DNA of 6,619 nucleotides from an uncultured Clostridia bacterium (GCA_946612575.1 CAMOEU010000042.1:1-6619); one strand, 5' to 3'; shown: positions 1 through 6,394, numbered from the stretch's first letter. Numbers and translations are program-made. Notes: generated by a model not told the origin, from the letters alone.

Positions 1-1
1 C

Positions 2-172
2 CAAACAAATCTTAGTTATGAAATTGTGAAATATTTTAATGATGTCAAAGAAAACGACATTGCAAGACAGTTTATTTTGGAAATTTTAAGAAATGATCTT
101 GAATTTCTTAAACAAGAACAAAAAGATACAAAAGAAAAATTAAAAAATTTTAGGGGGAATAAAAATGGATAA
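2..172 (+). CDS. C-terminal fragment of an unidentified protein (gene enters from the left edge)
   Basis: The frame starting at base 2 is open from the window edge for 56 codons and ends at TAA 170-172. The peptide begins QTNLSYEIVKYF and ends NFRGNKNG. It is charged and looks helical, with a Lys/Glu/Gln-rich stretch over the last 20 residues (KQEQKDTKEKLKN) that could be a coiled coil or a disordered tail. The stop lies inside the next gene, an 8-nt overlap that suggests one transcript and translational coupling. The family cannot be identified from this piece. The clean open frame up to an overlapping start, with residue composition like the neighbours, is the reason to call it real; the 5' part is outside the window. 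Confidence 0.6.
   Translation, partial: QTNLSYEIVKYFNDVKENDIARQFILEILRNDLEFLKQEQKDTKEKLKNFRGNKNG
152..157 (+). promoter_or_regulatory. Ribosome binding site for the coiled-coil gene
   Basis: AGGGGG lies 7 nt before ATG 165. It sits inside the end of the upstream coding frame, so ribosomes finishing that gene can restart here. It fixes the start of the downstream gene at 165. Confidence 0.75.
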
Positions 173-881
173 TGAAAAGGAAATTCAGGCACTTATTGAA
201 GCATTTGTTGAGTATAGAAATCTCTTTACTCCAATTTCTCAAAATTTGAGCGATTTTGCACAGACATACAATCAAATGAGAGAAGAAGTGCAAAAACTAA
301 ATCGTTCGCTTGATGGAAATATGCAAGCAAAACTTGATGGAATTGTTAAGGAACTTTCAAATCAATTTGAAAAATCAAAGAATCTAACTGCTCAATTTGA
401 GATTTTTAAGCAGAAGACAGATGGCTTTGTTTCTCAAATGGAAAGACTTACTGCTGCACTTTCAAAAATAGGCGACAAGATAGAAAAAATTGACCAAATT
501 GAAGAAAAAGCGACGACACAAATTGAAAAACTTAATGATATCATCGAAAAGAAAAGTAAAGTTTATGATGTTAAACAGCTTGAAAAGAATTTGGAAAACT
601 ATAATGTCAGTGTGCAAAAAGTTAGTGATTATATAAACAAGGATATTGCGGTTGCACTCAGTGACAACAATGAAAAAATTGAAACAATCAAAGATAAAAA
701 CGAAAGTGTTTACGAGGTGCTTTTGCAAGAAAAATCAGGCATAGACAAATTGATTGAAGCTTATTCTGAATCAAATTTGCTTTTGAAAAATTTGATTGAA
801 AAACAGGATGTGAACGAACAATATATTTTTGATATTCTTGACAAATGGGCAAAAGATAGAAAAGTTAAAACAAAAAAGTAA
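165..881 (+). CDS. Soluble coiled-coil protein, 238 aa, function unknown
   Basis: No catalytic or binding motif is recognisable. The protein has no signal peptide, no membrane segment and no cysteine, so it should be cytoplasmic. Nearly the whole length reads as amphipathic helix with heptad-like spacing of Leu/Ile/Val/Phe among Lys, Glu, Asp and Gln: roughly residues 30-110 and 115-165, with a further helical stretch at 168-215. The last 25 residues change character, with an aromatic patch (EQYIFDILDKWAKDRK, about 218-233) and a basic end (KVKTKK), which could be a docking tip. The ATG at 165 is supported by AGGGGG 7 nt upstream. The start overlaps the previous gene by 8 nt and the next gene begins 9 nt after the stop, so it is probably cotranscribed with the 621-aa membrane protein and may bind its cytoplasmic domain (inference). 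A structural or scaffold role is likelier than an enzyme. Confidence 0.9.
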   Translation: MDNEKEIQALIEAFVEYRNLFTPISQNLSDFAQTYNQMREEVQKLNRSLDGNMQAKLDGIVKELSNQFEKSKNLTAQFEIFKQKTDGFVSQMERLTAALSKIGDKIEKIDQIEEKATTQIEKLNDIIEKKSKVYDVKQLEKNLENYNVSVQKVSDYINKDIAVALSDNNEKIETIKDKNESVYEVLLQEKSGIDKLIEAYSESNLLLKNLIEKQDVNEQYIFDILDKWAKDRKVKTKK

Positions 882-885
882 GGGG
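880..885 (+). promoter_or_regulatory. Ribosome binding site for the 621-aa membrane protein
   Basis: AAGGGG begins within the TAA stop of the coiled-coil gene and ends 5 nt before ATG 891. The overlap of stop and Shine-Dalgarno suggests coupled translation of the two genes. Confidence 0.75.
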
Positions 886-890
886 CAAGT

Positions 891-2756
891 ATGACACAAA
901 AGGAAGAAATGCAATTTTTTGATGCAGTCAAATTTGATGATTTGACTTCTTTTTGTGTGCTTGTTGAGAAAGATGAAACTCTTTTGAAATCATCTTTTGG
1001 AAGATTCCCTCTTCTTTCCACACTTTACCTTTTTGAAAGTAAGAAAATATTGAAAATGTTTGAAGAGAAATTGTGGGAAGAAAATGAACTTGTTGTTTTG
1101 AGTGAACCTTTTGAAATCTACAAAAAATTTAGGCAAGAAAGTGGAAAGAGCATAAGGATTTATGCGGGCAAAAATGATTTTGTTATGCCACTTGAGATGC
1201 TTGCCATTTTACACAAGGATGGAAAGGTTAAAACCGCATACAAAAAACACGAAACAAAAAATGTTTCGCAAAAAAAGATTGAAAACATATATTATTTGAA
1301 TGGACAGAAAGCAGTTGTTGGTGCAAAAAACATTAAAATTTCTGCAAGTCCAAAAAGTTTGAGAAATGCAAAAATTACAGGTGTTTCTGTTTTGTCAGTT
1401 GCAGTGCTTGTCTGTTTGTTTTTCTTGTTTGCTTGTTTTGTTGGACTTGGTACAGCTCTTTTCCCAAAACAAATTTATTCATATAATGACTTAGTTTCAG
1501 CATCAGGAAAAAGTGCAGTTTTGAATTTGAATAATGATATTACAGTTGACGGAAACACAATTGAAAATTTTGTAGGAACTCTTAATGCAAACAATCACAA
1601 AATTATTGTGAAAAGTGAAAATGCTCTTTTTGAGAAACTTAGTGGAACAATTAAAAATGCAACAATAGTGCTTGAAGTGGAAGAAATTTCACCTTCAAAA
1701 AACACGGCAATTGTTGCACAAACAAATGAAGGAACAATTGAAAATGTTGATTTGATTTGCAACTCAAAAGTTAAATTTTCGCTTCCGGATGCAGTTTTTT
1801 GCGGTTTTTCTGTTAAAAATAGTGGGAAAATAACAAATTCGACTGCAAAATTTGATATAGAAATCTCTTCAAATTCTGGAAATGATTCTTATTTTGCAGG
1901 TTTTGTTTATGAAAATGCAGGAACAATTGAAAACTGTAAAGTTGTCGAAAGTGATGTCGATGCGGTTGATGTTGACATTTCCGGTTTTGTTTCAAAAAAC
2001 AGCGAAAGTGGTGTTGTTTCAAATTGTGAAAACAATGCAAATCTATCGCAAAGAGTTTCAGCGAAAGATTGGTCACCAAATGTCGCAGGAATAGTTTTGA
2101 CAAACTATGGTAAAATCGAAAACTGTTTTAATTTTGGAATTTTGAATGTGGCTGATGCGGTTGAAGAAAATGAAAACTCTCAAATCAATGTTGGTGGAAT
2201 CTGTGCAATAAATTATAAAGAAATTTTCCATTCAAAAAATGATGCAGACATTTTTGTTTCAAGTTTTGATAGTGGTGTTTATGTTGGTGGAATTTGTGCT
2301 CAAGTTGTTGCTAGTGAGACAATCAATGCAGGGATTGAAGAGTGTGGAGCTTCTGGAAATATTGAAATTGAAAAACAAGAGAATGATGTTTTTGCTTTTT
2401 CAGGCGGACTTGTTGGCTTGATTTGTGGTGTTGAAGTCGCAAACTCAGAGACCGGTTTTAGCGAAATTTATGGTTATTTGAAAAACTGTTTCACAACTTG
2501 CACTTTGTCAAGTGGGTTTTCTACTGAGACTAATTTTATCACAGGTCTTGCTGTTGGACTGACTTTTGGGAGAACTTTCCCATTCTCAAAAGTTTTTTTG
2601 GATGCACAAAGTGTGTATTGTCTCAAAGGTGATGATGCTACAAATGCAATTGCGGGATGTCGAGTTTCAAACACAATTTATATTGACATTCCACTTGCTG
2701 GGCTTGAAGTTTGCGAATCTCTTGAACAAATTGAAACTACCGAAATTTTTTGGTAG
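891..2756 (+). CDS. Type II membrane protein: cytoplasmic N-domain, one TM helix, extracellular GLUG-like beta-helix (621 aa)
   Basis: Residues 1-160 are cytoplasmic. Residues 10-60 (DAVKFDDLTSFCVLVEKDE... then FGRFPLLSTLYLFESKKILK) resemble the paired helices of an ankyrin repeat, a weak match by eye. Basic residues (SPKSLRNAK, 152-161) precede one hydrophobic helix at about 163-190, giving N-in/C-out topology with no cleavage site. From about 195 to the end the protein is made of short rungs about 30 residues apart: GTIKN 252, GTIEN 281, GKITN 312, GTIEN 344, GVVSN 374, GKIEN 407, then looser ones near 443, 480 and 528. They alternate with strands such as FAGFVYEN, VAGIVLTN and VGGICAIN. 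This is the pattern of GLUG-type right-handed beta-helices in Gram-positive surface proteins. Cys recurs at one rung position (C349, C379, C412, C485, C533). No LPXTG, no enzyme motif. A surface or cell-wall binding role is inferred. Last gene of its operon; its stop lies in a terminator stem. Confidence 0.92.
   Translation: MTQKEEMQFFDAVKFDDLTSFCVLVEKDETLLKSSFGRFPLLSTLYLFESKKILKMFEEKLWEENELVVLSEPFEIYKKFRQESGKSIRIYAGKNDFVMPLEMLAILHKDGKVKTAYKKHETKNVSQKKIENIYYLNGQKAVVGAKNIKISASPKSLRNAKITGVSVLSVAVLVCLFFLFACFVGLGTALFPKQIYSYNDLVSASGKSAVLNLNNDITVDGNTIENFVGTLNANNHKIIVKSENALFEKLSGTIKNATIVLEVEEISPSKNTAIVAQTNEGTIENVDLICNSKVKFSLPDAVFCGFSVKNSGKITNSTAKFDIEISSNSGNDSYFAGFVYENAGTIENCKVVESDVDAVDVDISGFVSKNSESGVVSNCENNANLSQRVSAKDWSPNVAGIVLTNYGKIENCFNFGILNVADAVEENENSQINVGGICAINYKEIFHSKNDADIFVSSFDSGVYVGGICAQVVASETINAGIEECGASGNIEIEKQENDVFAFSGGLVGLICGVEVANSETGFSEIYGYLKNCFTTCTLSSGFSTETNFITGLAVGLTFGRTFPFSKVFLDAQSVYCLKGDDATNAIAGCRVSNTIYIDIPLAGLEVCESLEQIETTEIFW
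1644..2507 (+). repeat. Degenerate protein repeat: about nine GLUG-like beta-helix rungs
   Basis: Codons 252-539 of the 621-aa gene encode about nine rungs of the form G-x-I-x-N-(A/V/S/C), starting at residues 252, 281, 312, 344, 374, 407, 443, 480 and 528. Spacing is 29-33 residues at first and widens to 36-48 toward the C-terminus as loops lengthen. The residue after the Asn (or its equivalent) runs A, V, S, C, C, C, S, C, C, always small or hydrophobic, as expected for an inward-facing ladder. The repeat shows at protein level; no long exact DNA repeat was noticed, so the array looks old. Confidence 0.75.
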
Positions 2757-2762
2757 TTTTTT
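2734..2762 (+). terminator. Intrinsic terminator overlapping the end of the 621-aa gene
   Basis: AAACTACC (2734-2741) pairs with GGTAGTTT (2752-2759), an 8-bp stem around a 10-nt A/T loop, with the T-run continuing to 2762. The stop codon TAG (2754-2756) is in the right arm, and the last codons (Thr-Glu-Ile-Phe-Trp) are in the left arm and loop. It closes the operon before the next promoter. Confidence 0.8.
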
Positions 2763-2808
2763 ATAATAATAAAAAGTTGAAATTTGTTAGGTTAAGTTGG
2801 TTTAGGTA

Positions 2809-2817
2809 TGATATACT
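2809..2817 (+). promoter_or_regulatory. Extended -10 promoter for the 1056-aa surface protein
   Basis: TGATATACT has an extended -10 TG, one spacer base, and TATACT (5/6 to the sigma-A -10). No good -35 is found at 16-18 bp upstream (hexamers such as AGGTTA), which the TG element can compensate for. A start near 2823-2825 would give a leader of only about 20 nt, almost all of it Shine-Dalgarno. Its position just after a terminator supports an independent transcript. Confidence 0.65.
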
Positions 2818-2830
2818 AGTTGTATAAATA

Positions 2831-2841
2831 AAGGAGAGGGG
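2831..2841 (+). promoter_or_regulatory. Ribosome binding site of the 1056-aa gene
   Basis: AAGGAGAGGGG offers two overlapping Shine-Dalgarno registers, AGGAG 8 nt and GAGGGG 3 nt before ATG 2845. The AGGAG register is the effective one and supports strong initiation. Confidence 0.75.
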
Positions 2842-2844
2842 AAT

Positions 2845-2961
2845 ATGGAAAAAACAAAAAGAAAAAGTTGGCTGATTACTGGCTTGCTTGCAATAGCTTT
2901 TGTCTTTATGGCAGGTTTTGCATTTTTGGGTATGCCAGCAAACACAATGACAGCTTATGCA
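2845..2961 (+). other. Sec signal peptide of the 1056-aa protein
   Basis: The N-terminus is basic (MEKTKRKSW), followed by a hydrophobic core (about residues 10-30, LITGLLAIAFVFMAGFAFLG), then a polar region ending in TAYA before ATE. Cleavage is predicted after Ala39 (A-Y-A|A). The length and basic start are normal for Gram-positive export. Confidence 0.88.
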
Positions 2962-5900
2962 GCAACAGAGCGTGTGGTTGCTACCTTGAGAGCATCTAAT
3001 ACTCTCAACTCAAATGGTTCATCTGGACTTTGGAGTTGGGAACTGACAGGTTCAACAACAGTTAAGTATGATTGGGATTTAACTTTAAATGATTATGTAA
3101 ACGCAGTTTCTTTGCCGGCTTCAAATCCAGAATCTTTGTTTATTGTTAGATGGAGTAATCCTAACGGTATAAAAATAACGAAGGTCGTTGTAAGCGCACG
3201 AACGGAATCAGGTAATATGAAGTATAACCAGCTATATTTTAATGGTGAAGACACTAATAGTTATTCAAAGAAATCAAGCGGTGACAATGTAACTACATAT
3301 ACACAACGCGATGGTCGAGAAGATAATGGAGTAATGAAATTTCGTGTGGGCAATAACGATAACGTAGGTATGACAGATGCAGTGTTTAACATAAAATCTA
3401 TAACAATATATGCAGAAGAAACCACTACTCCTGTAACAATCGATGCTGGAACTGGTGTTAAATCTGTTTATCTTTCAACCACAAACAATGCAACAAGTGG
3501 TAGTGCAAGTGGAACAGAATTTGATGATGGTGCAACAGTATATGGATTTGCTGAACTTGCAAAAGGTTACAATGCACCAAGCGGTTGGACACTTGTTGGT
3601 GGAACAGCAAACACAGAAGGTGCAAAATATCGTGTTGGTTCTGTATCTGCAGGTTCAAGCAATTTTGGAACAAAATCTGCAGATTTGGCAACCTACACAA
3701 TTAGTTATAACTTGAATGGTGGAGCACATGGAACTACACATCCAAGTTCATACAATGTGACAAGCAACACATTTACAATTTCAAATCCAACAAGAGATGG
3801 TTATACATTTAAAGGTTGGAGTGGAACTGGACTTTCTGGTGATACAAACAAAAATGTTAGTGTTGCAAAAGGTTCTATTGGAAACAGAACATACACAGCA
3901 AACTGGACAGCAAATCAATATACAATAACATATAATGCAAACGATGGTGAAGTTAGTCCTGCAAGTATTACATACAAAACAAACAATAATTCTAATACTG
4001 CAACAGCACAAAACATAACACTTGCAACACCTACTAGAACAGGCTATACATTTACTGGTTGGACAACCACAAAGAGTGGTGTTTCAATTAGTAATAAAAC
4101 AACACTTACAATCAATGCAAACACTTATGGTGATTTCACTGTTACAGCAAACTGGACAGCAAAAACTTATGACCTCACATTTAATAATGGTGAAGCTCAA
4201 GGTGGAGATGCTGGAGTTACAGCAACATATGATGAAGTTTTGCCAAATGTGTCTGTTCCAACACTTGATGGATATACTTTTGTTGGATATTATGATGAGG
4301 AAAATGCAGCAGGAAGTTCTGTTGTTGGTGGAAACAAATATATAGATAATGCCGGACATGGGTGCAAAGCATGGGATAAAGATAGTGCACCAACTCTTTA
4401 TGCATATTACACACAAAACATGGTTGTTGCATTCGATGGATATAATGCTGAATATGACAGAGATTTTCACACAATAACAGTGACTCCAACAAATCCAACA
4501 GATGCAACAGTTATGTATGGCACAACCGCAGGTACATACAACTTGACATCTGCTCCAACATACAAAAATGTAGGTGTTTATACAGTTTATTTTGAAGTGA
4601 CAAAAGCTGGTTGGACAACATATCGTGGAAGTGAAACAGTTGTTATTTCAAAAACAAATGCAGAATATGAAGCTCTTCCAGAAGCAATTGAAGGACTTAT
4701 TTACAACAACGAACCATTGACACTTGTTTCAGCTGCATCGCTTAAATATAGTGATGCTGGAAACATTGTTTATAGAATTGAATACACAGATCCAGATACA
4801 GAACAATCATACATAACAGACTATTCAACAACTCTTCCACAAGGTGTTTTTGCGACAGAATATACAGTTTATTATAAAGCACTTGGAAATTCAAATTACA
4901 ATCCAATTGAAGAAGATAGTTTTACAGTGACAATCGCACAAGTTGATAAAGAAGCACTTGTTGCACTTATTGCAAAAGTTGATGCATATCATGAAAAAAT
5001 TGCAGAAGGATATGCAGATGCCGATGCAGATATGATGGCAGAAAGAACAGTTTCTCAAGAAAGCTTTATTGATAAAGCAAATGTGACAAGTGGACAAATT
5101 GCAGAACAAATTGAACAGTTGCAAACAGCACTTAGCACAGCGAGAATTGAAGTTGTCACACAAAAGATTGAAGAAATCGGAAATGTTGAAAGAACAAAAG
5201 AGTCAAAAGCACTTATTGATGATGCAAGAGAATATTTCGACGATTTAACTGAAGAAGAAAAATCAGAGATTGCAAATGTAGAAACTTTGACAGAATCAGA
5301 AGAAAAGTATGACAAACTTGTTTTTGATTTCAATGTGACTGTAAGCTGTGCAACAATCTTTGGTTTCTTGGGGCTTTGCTTAATTATCCTTACAATTCTC
5401 TATTTGATTGCAATGTTTAAGAAAAACAAATGGATTATTAAAGATGGAAAAGTTGTAAGAGCTTATGTATGTAAGAAAATTGTTCCTGAAGGTAGAAAAG
5501 TTATCACAGCTGGACTTAAGAAAACAACTCGTCCTGAAAACAGAATTTATGACACAAAAGAAGAAGCTTTGGCAGCACTTGAAAATGGTGAGCCAACAGA
5601 CGAAGAACAGGATGTTGACACAAAAATTGATTCCGGAAACAGATTTGGCTCGATTAAAGGCCGTTCTTTTGAAGAAAAACTTAACGACCTAAGCGATGAC
5701 TTAAGAAATGGTTATAACGAGCTTAAAAACGAAATTCTTGGCTATAATGGTACAAAAGCGACAATGGGCAGCGGATTTGAATATGTTTCTGCCGGCAGAA
5801 CAACACTTGTCAAGTTTGCAGTGAAGGGCAAAACACTTTGTGTTTATTATGACCTAGAAACTGAAAAACTAAATAGCAAGTATAAAGTTGAAAAAGTCGA

Positions 5901-6015
5901 ATCAAAGAAATATGCTTCAACCCCATGCTTGTATAGAATCAAAAACAATAGAAGACTCAACTATGCAAAAGAGCTTATCGCTTTGGTTGCAAAAGAGCAA
6001 GGACTTGAAAAATAG
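2845..6015 (+). CDS. Large type I surface protein: InlB-like repeats, MBG-like and FIVAR-like domains, C-terminal TM helix and ~200-aa cytoplasmic tail (1056 aa)
   Basis: Order of parts: signal peptide 1-39; N-terminal beta-rich domain about 41-190, unidentified, perhaps a jelly-roll binding domain; a Gly/Ser/Thr-rich segment 198-281 (VYLSTT, TVYGFAELAKGY, SGWTLVGGTAN); InlB-B/Listeria-Bacteroides-type repeats at about 283-356, 358-440 and a divergent third at 441-523; two MBG-like beta domains about 524-602 and 605-699; helical FIVAR-like region 700-825 ending in the familiar bundle pattern (KIEEIG, SKALIDDAREYFDDLTEEEK); TM helix about 833-857 followed by KKNK; cytoplasmic tail 858-1056. 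No LPXTG motif, so it is held by the TM helix and not by sortase. The repeats are typical of adhesins and binding proteins; no catalytic motif was seen. Start is set by the strong Shine-Dalgarno and the signal peptide. It has its own promoter and terminators on both sides, so it appears monocistronic. Surface attachment or ligand sensing is inferred. Confidence 0.95.
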   Translation: MEKTKRKSWLITGLLAIAFVFMAGFAFLGMPANTMTAYAATERVVATLRASNTLNSNGSSGLWSWELTGSTTVKYDWDLTLNDYVNAVSLPASNPESLFIVRWSNPNGIKITKVVVSARTESGNMKYNQLYFNGEDTNSYSKKSSGDNVTTYTQRDGREDNGVMKFRVGNNDNVGMTDAVFNIKSITIYAEETTTPVTIDAGTGVKSVYLSTTNNATSGSASGTEFDDGATVYGFAELAKGYNAPSGWTLVGGTANTEGAKYRVGSVSAGSSNFGTKSADLATYTISYNLNGGAHGTTHPSSYNVTSNTFTISNPTRDGYTFKGWSGTGLSGDTNKNVSVAKGSIGNRTYTANWTANQYTITYNANDGEVSPASITYKTNNNSNTATAQNITLATPTRTGYTFTGWTTTKSGVSISNKTTLTINANTYGDFTVTANWTAKTYDLTFNNGEAQGGDAGVTATYDEVLPNVSVPTLDGYTFVGYYDEENAAGSSVVGGNKYIDNAGHGCKAWDKDSAPTLYAYYTQNMVVAFDGYNAEYDRDFHTITVTPTNPTDATVMYGTTAGTYNLTSAPTYKNVGVYTVYFEVTKAGWTTYRGSETVVISKTNAEYEALPEAIEGLIYNNEPLTLVSAASLKYSDAGNIVYRIEYTDPDTEQSYITDYSTTLPQGVFATEYTVYYKALGNSNYNPIEEDSFTVTIAQVDKEALVALIAKVDAYHEKIAEGYADADADMMAERTVSQESFIDKANVTSGQIAEQIEQLQTALSTARIEVVTQKIEEIGNVERTKESKALIDDAREYFDDLTEEEKSEIANVETLTESEEKYDKLVFDFNVTVSCATIFGFLGLCLIILTILYLIAMFKKNKWIIKDGKVVRAYVCKKIVPEGRKVITAGLKKTTRPENRIYDTKEEALAALENGEPTDEEQDVDTKIDSGNRFGSIKGRSFEEKLNDLSDDLRNGYNELKNEILGYNGTKATMGSGFEYVSAGRTTLVKFAVKGKTLCVYYDLETEKLNSKYKVEKVESKKYASTPCLYRIKNNRRLNYAKELIALVAKEQGLEK
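3895..3914 (+). repeat. 20-bp direct repeat, copy 1
   Basis: This stretch encodes the T-A-N-W-T-A end of InlB-like repeat 1 and is identical over 20 bases to 4144-4163, at the matching place in repeat 2, 249 bp (83 codons) away. It is the longest exact match noticed between the two units. Confidence 0.8.
4144..4163 (+). repeat. 20-bp direct repeat, copy 2
   Basis: Identical to 3895-3914 and in the same reading frame, it closes InlB-like repeat 2. The flanking bases differ on both sides. Confidence 0.8.
5341..6012 (+). other. C-terminal TM helix and intracellular domain of the 1056-aa protein
   Basis: Residues 833-857 (ATIFGFLGLCLIILTILYLI core) form one membrane helix. FKKNK directly after it marks the cytoplasmic side. 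The tail has a short basic part (858-900), an acidic linker (about 903-930, ending EEQDVDTK), and a compact alpha/beta domain (941-1056): amphipathic helix SFEEKLNDLSDDLRNGYNELK, strands near 980-1003 (KFAVKGKTLCVYYDL), then SKYKVEKVESKKY, CLYRIKNNRRLNYAKELIALV. From memory, tails ending in this KTLC...YRIKN.RR..YAKELI pattern recur in proteins of uncultured gut Clostridia; I know of no assigned function. The many basic residues near 1031-1042 could contact nucleic acid, acidic protein or the membrane face. Confidence 0.7.
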
Positions 6016-6022
6016 TTAAAAT

Positions 6023-6055
6023 AAAAAAGACCTAGCAAATTGCCAGGTCTTTTTT
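6023..6055 (+). terminator. Strong intrinsic terminator of the 1056-aa gene
   Basis: The arms at 6023-6033 (A6 then GACCT) and 6045-6055 (AGGTC then T6) pair over 11 bp. An inner A-C mismatch and 2 further GC pairs surround an AAATT loop. It begins 8 nt after the stop codon. The A-run on the left arm means it could also work for transcription from the other side, though no minus-strand gene is seen here. Confidence 0.92.
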
Positions 6056-6332
6056 GTTTGGCTAAACAATCGGAAAACTGTGGTTTATATAGGACTGTGT
6101 TTGGGGTCAAAAGAGTTTTCAAGAGTATACTTTTTAAGTCCCAAATTCCTATTACATAGTAATAGAAAATTTTTTTATTTTTTGTCTTCGTAATCAAAAA
6201 AACTGCGATATTAGTGTTTTTTACAACCATGTTAGACTTTAACAGAATATTACCCTTTTTCTTTTATTGAAAAGAGTAAGATTAAGATATGTTATCCTCA
6301 TAAGGTATAATTAAGAGATTAATTTTCTTTAT
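6056..6332 (+). other. Intergenic region with no gene; weak promoter-like and hairpin signals
   Basis: No credible coding frame with a ribosome site is present on either strand. Visible signals are TATACT at 6126-6131 without a clear -35, an A/T hairpin at 6149-6165 followed by a T-rich run, and a perfect TATAAT at 6306-6311 without a good -35 at normal spacing. TTGAAA (6267-6272) spaced 17 bp from TGTTAT (6290-6295) is another weak pair. The density of such hits is not surprising in DNA this AT-rich. Confidence 0.5.
6149..6177 (+). terminator. Possible weak A/T-rich hairpin terminator
   Basis: CTATTAC (6149-6155) pairs with GTAATAG (6159-6165) around a 3-nt loop. Four A and seven T follow, then more T. 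The stem has only two G-C pairs and the T-run starts 4 nt after it, so it may be chance or a backup to the terminator at 6023-6055. Confidence 0.25.
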
Positions 6333-6361
6333 TTGACTTTTTATTTGCTTAGTTGTAATAT
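6333..6361 (+). promoter_or_regulatory. Sigma-A type promoter for the 67-aa membrane protein
   Basis: TTGACT (6333-6338, 5/6 to consensus) and TAATAT (6356-6361, 4/6) are separated by exactly 17 bp. Transcription would start near 6367-6369, about 36-38 nt before ATG 6405. Because the -10 covers the in-frame ATG at 6360 and the -35 covers the in-frame TTG at 6333, longer forms of the downstream gene could not be made from this promoter. Confidence 0.65.
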
Positions 6362-6387
6362 GAAACATAAGATATATTGTTTACAAA

Positions 6388-6394
6388 AGAGAGG
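6388..6394 (+). promoter_or_regulatory. Ribosome binding site choosing ATG 6405
   Basis: AGAGAGG, a partial Shine-Dalgarno, ends 10 nt before ATG 6405. The upstream in-frame starts at 6333 and 6360 have no such site, so this element decides the start. Confidence 0.5.

Larger units (their letters stand above)
3691..4413 (+). repeat. Three InlB-B / Listeria-Bacteroides-type repeats
   Basis: Repeat 1 (residues 283-356) has YTISYNLNGG, then RDGYTFKGW and YTANW. Repeat 2 (358-440) has YTITYNAN, RTGYTFTGW and FTVTANW. Repeat 3 (441-523) has YDLTFNNG, LDGYTFVGYY and LYAYY, so both key Trp positions have become Tyr and extra residues are inserted around 487-512. The GYTFxGW core and closing NW strand are hallmarks of the family, which forms beta-grasp-like modules in bacterial surface proteins. 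Confidence 0.88.

Noticed and set aside
3443..3715. Plus-strand alternative-frame open stretches within the 1056-aa gene
   Set aside because: They are Gln/Leu-rich shadows of ACA and GCA-rich codons and overlap real domain coding.
4084..4470. Minus-strand open frame of 128 codons inside the InlB-like repeats
   Set aside because: It is antisense to clear repeat coding sequence. Its Cys/Ile-rich composition is what antisense of Thr- and Ala-rich codons yields.
2845..6015. Sortase anchoring of the 1056-aa protein
   Set aside because: No LPXTG-like motif precedes the TM helix, and about 200 residues follow it, far more than a sortase signal tail.
5961..6230. Minus-strand open frame of 89 codons over the end of the 1056-aa gene and the terminator
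   Set aside because: It runs through the terminator hairpin into the antisense of a well-supported gene, and the product has no coherent domain or membrane pattern.
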